Assembly: GCA_015039365.1 (NCBI GenBank)
Contig: WION01000105.1
Location: 1 to 64,000, forward strand
DNA length: 64,000 nt
Direction of reading: 5' to 3'
Source of the DNA: Amanita rubescens
Lineage: Eukaryota; Basidiomycota; Agaricomycetes; Agaricales; Amanitaceae
The position numbers and the translations under genes are program-made. A model generated the notes under the pieces. The model saw only the letters and a program-made list of their open reading frames with translations, searched no databases and was not told the origin of the DNA. Below, piece after piece: positions 33,541 through 43,983 of this stretch (position 1 is the first letter of the stretch; every line of letters begins with the position of its first letter).

Positions 33541-34086
33541 GATTATGCGGAAAATTGAAGCCTCGCAGTTCTGGCTGTCATTGTGAGCCTTCAAGCTTCA
33601 GAGTTCAGACGAAGGTTGAAGGGAAGCAACGGGTCGTGTGAGATGGTTCGTAGATAAGCCGGAGACCCACTTTCCCCAGGCCAGGCACTATCGATGAATA
33701 GACCCGCCGGTCTTGTTTGAGAATCTACAAACAAACAAAAAGACCGGCCAGTGTAGCGGTGAAAAGAATATGCAAGTACCAGAGCGTCTGGGTCAAGATG
33801 TTCGCGAGAATTAAGTTTTTCATCGTAAAAGACCAAGGTAGCCGTGGGAAATGGGTTTCGCGCCACACGATTCTTCGACGTATCCGATATTATATATCCT
33901 AGGTAGGATAGGGAAAGGAAGCTTGGGGACTAACGTGTATGCGGGAAGGCGAAGTAAAGGTTTCTCATCAAGCTGCGCAGAATCCAGACAGAACCCCTAG
34001 ATAGCAAACATGCTGTATCCGCATGTATGCACTCCAGCAGATAAAATGGGTAACAGACTTGAACGGAAACCAGTAGCACGATAGTC

Positions 34087-34978
34087 ATGGGGGATGATAT
34101 GAGGTTGGAAACTTTGCATTTAGAGACCACCTCTTCCACCGTCCAAAGGCACGCTACGCTTTACCTCGAAGACGTACATTTCGTGGTGAGTAGACAATCA
34201 AATAACGATGTATGACAACTCACGGCCCCTCAGTTTGACGAAAAGATGTTCAAACTCCCAAAACTCTACTTGCAGGAGTCTCCTACATTCCAACAACTGT
34301 TTGCAGGCATTCAAAAAACGGAATTCACTGGAAACGGCACGTCTGGGAAGCCATATAGTTGTCAAGGAGTAAAGCAAGAACAGTTTGCTTCTCTATTGCG
34401 AGTCTTGACCACGACGTACGCCTCTTTCTACAGGCTGTTCCATTAACTCAATTCAATCTCATTGTAGCACAAAAAATTACGTGGACAAAGTGACGACGCA
34501 GGAGTGGAAGGACGTTTTCGAACTAGCTTCTCGATGGCGCATGGAAAAGACGGTGAACATGGCTGTGCATCATCTGAGCAGCATGGAATTAGACCCCATT
34601 ATGAAGCTAGAGTTCGCCAAAAAACATAACATTCAAGATAAAGAGTGGCGATTCTCAGCTGTTCATAAACTAGTGAAGGATGATACGCGACTCACAGAGG
34701 GGCAGGCAAATCTTATTGGATACGATGTTGCGTTGAAAATCGCCAGAATACAGGGTATGGTTCATGTGCAAGGCAAACAGTCATTTGGCAATGACGATGA
34801 CTGGAAGTTATTCATGGAGAGGCTGGCCGAGAAGGGAATAATCAAAGATAAACGGAAGTTGGCGACTGCTCTTCGATTCCCTGCTCCGCCCAGGTTGTTG
34901 CCAATGCTAGGATATAGAATAGTTCGCGCAACTTTCGCATTGATTTTTTGTATTGCTTTCCTGTTGTTCAAGCCGTAA
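34087..34978 (+). CDS. BTB/POZ-type protein, copy 2, with C-terminal membrane anchor
   Basis: Exons 34087-34185, 34234-34415 and 34468-34978 give 263 residues. It aligns along its length with the gene at 29,622: LYLEDVHFV, KMFKLPKLYLQESPTFQ, SRWRMEKTVNMAVHHLS, DVALKIARIQGMV. Upstream about 150 bp is also similar, so gene and promoter were duplicated together. Its end differs from copy 1: after DKRKLATALRF comes a Pro-rich link and a hydrophobic segment (ATFALIFCIAFLLF) two residues from the C-terminus, typical of a tail-anchored membrane protein. This suggests the two copies act in different places. A second in-frame ATG four codons in is an alternative start. Confidence 0.75.
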
Positions 34979-37326
34979 ATAATGTATTCTAGACCTCTTT
35001 CGTAATAATAGTAGATCTCTTCTTTTTCCTTGCCGGGCTCGCGTTGAAAAGAATTTGGGTTTGGTCGGGAGCGAACGCCAGAGGCAGGAGACAAGGTAGA
35101 AATCAATGTCAGGAGAATCTATTTGCATTGCCCATTGCACTAGGGCCAGTGAGAAGCAATACGTCCGTCACGCATAAGCGTCGATATTCGGAAGTTTGAG
35201 AGATTGGTTCGCAATGAGCATAACCGTCAATGAGTCCTTTCCAATGAACGTGCATGCAGTGGCGGGGCCGCAGTGATCGTCGGTGCCTAGTTGCCAAAAG
35301 AGGTTCATTTTCCCACCACTTGCCATGTCGGAAAAGCCAAGAATGCGGAGGTGTAACGAACCGAGACAAAAGAGCACTGAATATTTAAGATTAGATTAAT
35401 AGGCTGCTTCAAGTCCTCCAGCCATTGCAATTGCCAGCGTGTTTTCGCAACAGTTTGTAAGATAACGAAGCAAGCCATTTACTGCCTCGGTAGGACAATT
35501 GAAAGCGAGCGTCCAGTGTCATGCATAGTACAAATCACATGTGTTGAGGATGGCCTTAACCTTAGAGAATGCAGCTCTTGTCAATCGCGATGATGAACAA
35601 AATGTCACTGCGTAGATCAACTGCCCGTAGAATACGTGGCGATGAGTCGGTGACTGGTGACCTGTTAGTCTCGACAAAAGACAAATCCGGCAAGCGGATT
35701 ACCTCCCATGTTTCTGTGTTCGATTGGGTACGGTACCCAAACCCAAACGGGGGAGCACTTAGTTGAGCCTAGGTGACCTGTGATTGGCGAAACATTGTCG
35801 CTCCGCTCCGTTCATCCAAATCCAGCACGAATCGAATGAGGATAAAGAGGCAGAAGTACGCCACAGGATGCACTACTGTCCAAAACCACGGCAGACTCCG
35901 GCCAGTTGGAATTACTATATCCGAGGCTTTGGAAGTCGCCAGGTCAGTGAATACAAGAGAACTTTCCATAAAAAACGATAAACGTTCATCCCGATGGAGT
36001 GGAAAGAAATTAATCTTCCGGCGGTTGCTCAATCCGATAGGGGCATTTCCCGAGGCTTCGATTGTCTGGACACATAGTGGGGAGAAAATGCTGTTCAAAT
36101 GTCGTCCTTGACATTCCACGGGAATGGGAATAAGGTTCCAAGCGAGAAGATATTTCTTGACAGGCCTAGGAAAATTAAGTAAACTTTGAGTTTCAAAGAT
36201 GTTGATGTTGAACTATACCATAAATCGTCGTGGGGGCAGCGTGTAAGAACCATAATTAAATCAGTACCTTGTCTAACCATTCTAGTACCATGGATGAGGA
36301 CCAGGCCAGGGTTAAGAAAAGGTGACAGGTACGGGCCACACGGCGAGTACAATGTCAAAACTTTTGCGATTGAACCTGGCGTTCAATCTCCTCCATAAAT
36401 AAGCTCGATAACGTACCTGTAGGTCCAATATCAATATCAATACGGCATTGCCATATAGCTAGACGCTTTTTGGATTGTCAAGTTCCGTAACAAGGACGAC
36501 TAAAACCCTTAAATGCGAGCCGCGGGGGTAGAGATGATCAATGGAGTAAAATACGAGCTGCCAGCGCAACTAAAGCCCACTAGGCCGCTAGAACAACCTA
36601 CGGAATGCCGCGATAAGTTCGGTGTTGAGATCAGATGTAGCATTCTAGCGTCCTAGTTTATCTGTCTCTCTTCACTGCGCAATAATATGTTGATGATTTG
36701 TTGAAGATCGTCGCGTCCTGAAAACAACGGCATCCCGGCATCAAAACCACCGTTCGAAACTTTAATTCTATGCGGAGCTACCTTCGCATCCCAAAGTTGT
36801 GTTCAGCCAGGTTCAGTCCCCTTTTGTTCTGAGCCAGGATCTCGGGTCGAACCCTCTTATGTAACGTACCTGCTGACAAGTTTGATCGGACCCGTTCCTT
36901 CATTTCGGACAGATAGGAGCATTGCCTTTCATGGACAAGTTGCCTCGGTATCTATAGGATCAAAAAATACATTTGGGGTAAGTCAGAATACGAAAAGCTA
37001 CGCCAGGCTTGTTACGCATCGACATGATCAGAAAGAAGTAGCGTGACATTGATGTGTGAGTTGCCGGTTTTCAGAAGCTCATTGAATCAATGTCTTGCCC
37101 CAAGTAGAACAATTCCGTGCGCATTCATAATGACAATAACTTCATCGGACGTTAACATCTCCGGTCGATTCCCTGAATACGCTTAGCGGAAGAAGCCAAC
37201 CTGAGCATTCGCACGTAGCATCGGGTATATCAATGTGTTCGAATGCAGTCAGTGCGGGGAGAACCAACTTGCTATTATCGTTTAGGCATTGAACGTAACT
37301 TGGAGGTCTTGGTCACTGATCATCAA
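34979..37326. other. 2.3-kb gene-poor stretch
   Basis: No gene could be supported on either strand. Frames such as 35,773-36,111 (+) and 35,769-36,119 (-) overlap each other and show no domain or intron pattern. Base composition is not extreme and I saw no terminal repeats or transposase motifs. It may hold an untranslated RNA or old repeat remains, but nothing in it identifies one. Confidence 0.4.
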
Positions 37327-38804
37327 TTATATTGAATTTGTGCGTTCCATTGGGTCTATTGTCGTAGCCATGCTCCCATGGCCACCCACGTACATGTCCA
37401 CGTGAGTTTTAACAAGGTATTGCACTGCTACAGCTTCAATATTGACAGATTTCATTCGCGCACGCTGACAGTGTTTATATCAATAGGAAGAATATTTTTG
37501 AGCAACCTGCCTCACCAGTGCAAATGAAACACCGCGATATACCCATTGAAAGATTTCCTTAAACTCTGGATGAGACCGGCCAACCATCATTCCCATTTTC
37601 GGGTCTTTCGTCCACACCAAAACATCCAACGTTGTTTTCTTAATCATCTGTTGTTTCACCAGTCAAATCACGATGTGCTCAATAGGATTTAGTCACTCAC
37701 GTTCTTATTGAGCCTCTCGATATCAGCCTCGCCAGTATCTCGTGCCTTTTCCCCATTCGCAACATTAAGCCCAAAGACATCCGCGTCCTCTGTCCGGCGC
37801 CCTTTGCGCTTCACCTTCGCTATGGCGGGGATAACAGGGACTTTGAATATTTCTTCTCCATCGAGTTTGGGTTTTTTCGTCACATCGCTCGCCAAACCAC
37901 TGCCGACGCTTGCAACTCGCTTTAATTCACGCATATCATGAAGGGATCCCAAGCTATTACTGCTCCCTGCCCTCTTCAATTCGTGCGTCCCCGCTGATCT
38001 CACCTTTGATCCAAACAAGAACAAAGGTGGTTTCCTTGGAATAGGATCGTCTGGTCTAGGTAATCTAGCGCGCGGACGAGTGTCTGGAGGCCGTGTGGTG
38101 AGCCGCGCAACGACTAATTGGGTCGTACGACGTGTACAAGCAGAGACAGCCCCTCGCGATTCCTCCATCTTGGCGAAAATGACCATGTAAGTCGTTTCTG
38201 GGCCATCTTTAAACCAGCGGTCATCTATTGTCAGCAAATGAAGAGTCCGAAGTACCCACCTGTGTCTCCCAATGCAATTTTGATACCTAGTCCCGATACA
38301 TCTGGTAATACCTCCTCCTTTTCTTTACCCTTACTACTAACAGGTCTTAAAACGTTTTCGAGAACTCTATCGGCACATGATCCCAAACAAAATAAATTCT
38401 CAAAATAAATTCTTGTCAACATAGCATTTGGATGTATGTCCCTACTGAGCGTTAAATCAAAGACCATCCCGCTATTAAGAAACTCACATTACAACGCCTC
38501 CACTTTTATCCATCCACACGTCGGACAGGCGGACTGTGCCCATAAACCTCAGAGTTGGCCTGCCACGCATACTTTCCAAGGCTAATGCTAACGGGTTCTT
38601 TAAAAGAGAGCTATCATTATAGTGGGATCCGCCAGGTGTTTGAGACGCATGTCGATTCTTGGACGGAGTTTCGATACGCGCACAGAATGTGATGCCATCA
38701 AGGGTGAGATGTGAGTCTGGTAAGCTAAGCGCTCCACGGTAGAGCAGGCGGTATGACGCCGACGTGGAGGAGGGTGTGGAGGGCGTCGTGATGGCAAGAG
38801 GCAA
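37327..38804 (-). CDS. Sld7 C-terminal-domain-like protein (probable)
   Basis: Leftward multi-exon gene. Readable parts in order are SYRLLYRGALSLPDSHLTL; GTVRLSDVWMDKSGGVV; IHPNAMLTRIYFENLF; DDRWFKDGPETTYMVIFAK; a basic Ser-rich linker (PRPDDPIPRKPPLFLFGSK); and a conserved end, KKTTLDVL, HPEFKEIFQWVYRGVSFAL, then VQYLVKTHVDMYV. The last block resembles the Sld7 C-terminal domain, a partner of Sld3 in starting DNA replication. I assign this from memory of the motif, without a search. The stop is TAA at 37327-37329. The start codon is unresolved: the first exon frame opens at a TTG (38804), and the nearby ATG at 38817 is out of frame. Only 75 bp separates it from the next gene's stop. Confidence 0.5.
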
Positions 38805-38879
38805 GTTGGCGTGTCATCAAGACGCGTTGACGGTTGTTGACGCGTCGTGATCGATTGATCTATGACGTCACAGTACTAC

Positions 38880-40206
38880 TTAGCTGTAATCGTAGAATCC
38901 TTTACCGTTCTTCTTGCCTAGCCAACCTGCGTCCACCATCCGCTCTAACAAAATGCTGGGTCTGTACTTAGAATCTCCTGTGCCATCGTACAACGTTTTC
39001 TGGATAGCTAGACATGTATCAAGCCCAATGCTATAAGCAAACGTCAGCGTGTAAGATACAAAGAGGAATTATGACGCACAAATCGGCTGTAGATTTGTTA
39101 GTTTGAACTAATCCATTACGGGAAATACTCACCAAGTTGTAGAGGACCCATAGGATGATTCATTCCAAGCTTGAGTGTCGTATCGATATCTTCACGTGTT
39201 GCTATTCCCTGAGAGCGAGTTGTTTCCGCACTTCTGCCGGGAAAAAACAGATATCAAGAAAACATACCTTTTCCAGATGCATAATAGCCTGAAACCCGTT
39301 AGCAAGATAGATGCTAAAGTTGGTAAGGATTTACCTCGTTAATGAACGGCATCAATAGCGCATTTGAAACGAAGCCTGGGACGTCTTTCGACGTCGTAAC
39401 CTCTGAAAATGATAACCTGAGTAATGCAATTCACAGTTTAGCGAATGTAGGTTACCCTTTCCACAAGCAACCGCAAAGGCTCGCGCCCTGTCAAGTGTCT
39501 CAGGCGTAGTTTGCAATGCAGAGATGAGTTCAACAAGTTTCTACTCCATTCAATTATAGCATTTCAGAGAAGAGTTCCGGCATATTGGATCTCATGGCGT
39601 ACCATGACAGGAACGGGATTGAAGAAGTGAAGCCCTGGCCAATTAGCTCCAAGTGATCAAAAAGAACACAACAAAGACTTACCGACAACGCGTCCTGCAC
39701 TTTTCTTCCCTTGCTCACTGGAGGGGCTGATGCCCTGCGGTACAGCAGAAGCCGCGATTTTGGTAATACTTATGGAGCTCGTGTTCGTTGCTAGAATTGC
39801 ATCAGGTCTCAACTCTTGCGAAAATGTGGAGAATATAGATTGCTTCAGTGACAGGTTCTCTGAGACAGCCTATACACGTTCTTCCATTCGTTGATCGCGA
39901 GACAAGCATGACTGGATTGAAGCGCACCTCAACAACCATATCCACGTCCCTTAGCCCCTTAAGTCCATCCACGACAGTAATCCTATCCCTCGCTTCTTTG
40001 GCTTCTTCGCTGGTCAACCTTCCCTTTCCAACATCCTTCTCTAACAGTTTGTCGGTAAGGGCCAACCCCTTCTTCACTTGCTCTGGGCTCTTGTCATGCA
40101 GCAACACAGGTACCCTGGCGCGGAGTGCAGAGATGAGAGCGATACCCGTCCCCATTTGGCCTGCTCCTAGAACTCCAAGGGTTCGTATTCCATGTGCTAT
40201 GCTCAT
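38880..40206 (-). CDS. 3-hydroxyacyl-CoA dehydrogenase
   Basis: NAD-dependent oxidation of 3-hydroxyacyl-CoA (3-hydroxybutyryl-CoA type), a beta-oxidation step. The start at 40206 gives the Rossmann motif [14 protein letters not shown]. Exon 1 ends MVVE at 39928, and after an intron [14 protein letters not shown] follows. Further exons give [26 protein letters not shown] (catalytic His in HFFNP), [38 protein letters not shown] and the ending GFYDYS with its stop at 38880-38882. Reconstructed length is about 320 residues, usual for the single-domain fungal enzyme. I see no clear mitochondrial or peroxisomal targeting signal at either end. Five or six short introns are present. Identification is strong; the chain length preferred cannot be read. 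Confidence 0.9.
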
Positions 40207-41739
40207 ATTTGCGGACGAAATGCTTCGGAACTAGAGCTTAGAGCTTGACCCGTGTCAATACCGCTTGGCTTACCACGTGGCTGGAAGTCCGGCGTGTTCA
40301 GTAACCGGAGTGCAGACGCAACGTTTGAGATGCTGTTTTTAGAACGACATTCCTTGCTCAGGACTTTTTTTCCCAGAGCAAGCACTTATTGAATCGTAAG
40401 TATATATGTAGAAGTTAATGTCAAGAATAGTACACATCAGACTAATGAAATCATTGCGCAGCTACTGCGCATGCGCAGTCGAGGTCAGTCCCGAGTCTAT
40501 ATAAGATAGGCTTTCAATGTTTTATCTCGTACTTTGTTATACCATCCGCCGTAGCTGCAGCGTCTTCTTCCCCATCTCTTTGTCCGATGAACAGAATGCT
40601 TCACGTATTCCTGCCGCGCCTGGAAGAACCACCCTCCTGTTTCAACTATTTTGGAAGTAATTTTCACAAGAGAACAAACGACTAACACCTTCAAGTTGCA
40701 CGGCATAGTGCGTGGCGAGTTGCGAATTACTAAATGGATCATGGGTGACGCCTCAAGGCCTCAAGGACCTCACCATCAACCTCATGGCCTTGCTAGTCTA
40801 CCCAATGCACTAGATGCTGATCAACCCTTGCTCATCGTAGTGGAGCGGGAGCACTATTGATACGGATCGTGTCAACTGTCATCAGCTTGGCAGCATGTGG
40901 AAGCACCGCCCAGAAAACTCTATCAAAATGTGGGACGTTTCCAAAGACCAAGGATGGGCATATTGAAGATGGGGGTGATGATGAATACGCGGTACGGGCT
41001 CAAAATGTCATTTCTATATTTCGAATGTTGTTTTTGCCTTTATTTTCAATGTTAGACAAATGTCAAGTTTACATGAGTCAGGTCTTTGTTTTGGCTATAG
41101 TATCATGCCGCTCATCAAAAAATCATGCCGCGTTATCACTCCCTGTTGCCATAGGATGGGTATCACCACTTGGACGTGGAATGACTGCAGCATAAATGAT
41201 TATTAGTAGTCAAGTGATCCAGGGCAATACTGCCATTCGTCCATTCGAGTCACCTGCGTGCCGCAGAGTGCAGCCCGCCATCGGGCACCCTTTCCCAAGT
41301 TTCCCTTCGTCGCCAAAGACCGTGTTGAAACTTTGAAGTGGCGGCAATCCGGAATTGTCGGTTACGTTCCGGCGTTCGCAACATTATGTAGCGGTAATCG
41401 CAAGCCTGGATTGCTACAGGACACCGCTTCCTTCACAATAAGCTGCGTTGGCTGTGGGCGATATCTTCAGAATATTCGAGGCTTCGCCTACCCATCTTCA
41501 AGTACAATCACAATCACAAGTCCAGTGATAGGCATCTGTCCATCATTACATGTATGGCACTGGCAGTGACTCCACTCAGGGAGGCTAACGACCGTTCATT
41601 CACAGGACTTTACTTATGTCGGCATCGATTAATCAGACCCTGGTGTCCAAATAAGTATAAAAGACGAGCTTGCGAAAAACTTCCTAGGCCGTTCCTGGTT
41701 TTTTTTCTCCTCCCCAATCCTATCTACCTCTCCTCAATA
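40207..41739. other. Intergenic 1.5 kb
   Basis: Divergent region between the dehydrogenase gene and the secreted-protein gene. Short frames (for example 40,857-41,195 +) lack recognisable motifs. A CGCAG/CTGCG inverted short repeat lies near 40,456-40,476. A TATA-like element (AAGTATAAAAG) at about 41,653-41,663, some 85 bp before the next start, probably serves the secreted-protein gene. Confidence 0.4.
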
Positions 41740-42481
41740 ATGCTGACCCGCAACGCGCTCTTCCTTTCCATTCTTTTCGTTTCGGGTAAACATTTTCGCG
41801 TTAATGGGGGGTTTCAGTTAGTAACAGACATTATTCAGCTTCCGCGGCGCATATCGCACCCCTCCTCGCCATCAGACAGACAAGTGCATGCCAAAGTCAA
41901 TGTTCTCAAGTCTTGAACGAAGTCCAGACCGGGGTCCGTTTCCTTATTCCTAAAGTTCTTCGGCCATTTTTAACACGTGCTCCAGACCTGTGACGTCCAG
42001 TGTATTTGCACCGCGTCGGTCATCAACGCCATTGGTCAATGTGTTCAATGCGCCGAGTCACAAGGTATTACCATCCCAGGTGTTGGCCCTAACTACGTCC
42101 AAAGTTCGTTGTATTTTTGTCGCCGGATACACCTTGCCTGACGAACTACGTTCAATAGCCCTTGAGACCGACTGTACGGATGCAGGATATCCAGTTTCAG
42201 GAGTAAGCACTGGTGGAAGCAGCTCCGGTTCAACAACCGGATCCGGCCTCTCCGGAACTGGCTTGGGAAGTGGCGCAAGTTCGACTGCTGGGACCGCAAC
42301 CGCCACGGGCGGTCTTGGTGGCCTCGGTGGTACGACAACTGCTGCCACTAGTGGATCTACTGCCACGTCCAGCGGCAGCGGCAGCGGAATTACCTTTGGA
42401 AAGAACAGTGCTACGGGTTTGACGGCACAACTTGGCGCTGTTGCAGCAGCAGTAGCAGGTGTTGTCATCCTAGCAGCTTGA
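41740..42481 (+). CDS. CFEM-like eight-cysteine GPI-anchored surface protein
   Basis: Four exons fit: 41740-41785, 41839-41933, 41986-42103 and 42159-42481, giving 193 residues. It has an N-terminal signal peptide (LFLSILFVSASAA). Eight Cys follow with spacing C-x3-C-x11-C-x3-C-x-C-x10-C-x2-C-x22-C, with Asp right after the third Cys, close to the CFEM layout of fungal surface and haem-binding proteins. A Ser/Gly/Thr-rich stalk comes next. A hydrophobic C-terminus (LGAVAAAVAGVVILAA) fits a GPI-attachment signal. It should be secreted and wall- or membrane-bound. The last spacing is longer than the usual CFEM value, so I call it CFEM-like rather than CFEM. The third intron border is the least certain. 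Confidence 0.65.
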
Positions 42482-43983
42482 AAGACGTTTACCCCTCTGT
42501 CTCTACTTTTAGTTATAGTTTCAAAATATGCTTCAACCTACTACATTACAACGGAAAAGCGATTGCGCTTACTTTCGATACTAACAACATTTAGTGAGAG
42601 TAATGGACAAGGCATTTTGTGTCAAGCATGCGGCAGCAAGTAAAATAAACCATGTGGTAAGGCATTGAGCTTCTCACGATGGTAACGGCATGAAAGTGGC
42701 ATAGTGAACTTGGCCATTGCTACTCGTAGCCTACGAGGCTAGCCTCTCGCTACCTTGCATTGATATCGCCATGGTACCCTTCTCCCAACCCTTGGATTTG
42801 GCGCGCGGCGATCCTTCGAATACATTTGCGCCAGTCATGAAAATACTTCATGACGTTTCTTCCCTCTACAGTCGCAACCGTTCGACTTGTGGTTCGTCTA
42901 TACTCAACTAGGAGCAACCCAAAGACGACAAGATCATATCTCTGTGAACAATCGACGCCAGTCCAACGCCCAGCAAAGATCCAGCGTCCGGGTCTCTGAC
43001 AGTAGATATTTCAGAATACGATGCATTCCAATGCTTTTTGATCAAGGCGAGCTTGGTAAGAACCTGAATTAGATGGCGAGTTTCATCAAGGGGGTACAAG
43101 ATCGCCTTGTGCGAAGTGGGAGCCTCAGCCATCTGACTTCTTTGGGTCACCATCACTCTCTGCTTCCTGGGCGCGGGGGATAACGGAATTTCTGCGTGGG
43201 TATATTCGTCTTCACGTCCTGTGAAGCTGGCGAGTAACAACTGCGTGTTGAACGTGTATGCGTGTGACTGACAGTAACTGTGACTTGTCACGCGCCCTAT
43301 CATCATCTCAGTGGCTCTAGACTCTTTCTTTTTGTCTTTGACATCATATTACTCCAGAGATGCCCAAAGTATCAAGGGATATAAGCTTGATCGCCAGAAG
43401 ATACGTGCTGTGTTCAAGAGAAAAGATGGCGAGTCAGAGGAGTCCTACGGATGGTCACCTGAACCTGGTGCTCGTGCTTGAGGATGGGTATGATGAAGCG
43501 GCATTGAAGGCGTCTGATATTCAGATCCCTGAGACGCTTCCACAGGGGTCGTTGAAAGTTTTAACGGCGGGTGTCTGGCTATTGGATGAGCAAGACGACG
43601 ACGACGATGATAACTAAACGTGAAGCAGGAAGGTGCGTATCCTATTGTCCGTTTTACAGCAGGTATGTTGAATTGGAGGAAGCAGATATAAATAAGTGGG
43701 AATGCTAACTATAAACCTTCCCACATTTCTCCACACACCATGACGAAACGATGACGCCCGTGCCATCTCTTCCGTTAACGGATGTCCTGGAAAGAGGGAT
43801 TTCCCACAACACTGGCGAAGGAAGGCGACTTGTTTTCTTGTAGAGGGAAAACTTGGAGGTCAGATGATCACGACCATAATCCTCGAAGTAACCCACTTAC
43901 CAGCGTCACCATCCTATTCACTAGGTTTAGTCCGTGTATTAATGTAGTAACAATAATAGACTCATATATATCATGCACTATCT
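42482..43983. other. Intergenic 1.5 kb with one weak frame
   Basis: Mostly featureless. A + frame at 43360-43617 (85 codons) ends in an acidic tail (DEQDDDDDDN) and could be a small gene or an exon fragment, but I recognise nothing in it and see no supporting splice sites. I leave it uncalled. Confidence 0.3.

Noticed and set aside
35769..36119. Overlapping frames of over 110 codons on opposite strands
   Set aside because: Neither shows coding features or splice signals; most likely chance.
36836..36862. tRNA T-loop-like sequence (GGGTCGAACCC)
   Set aside because: No matching acceptor, D or anticodon arms could be found around it.
42058..42468. Long leftward Pro/Val-rich frame opposite the GPI-protein gene
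   Set aside because: It is the mirror of the Ser/Gly/Thr-rich stalk on the other strand.
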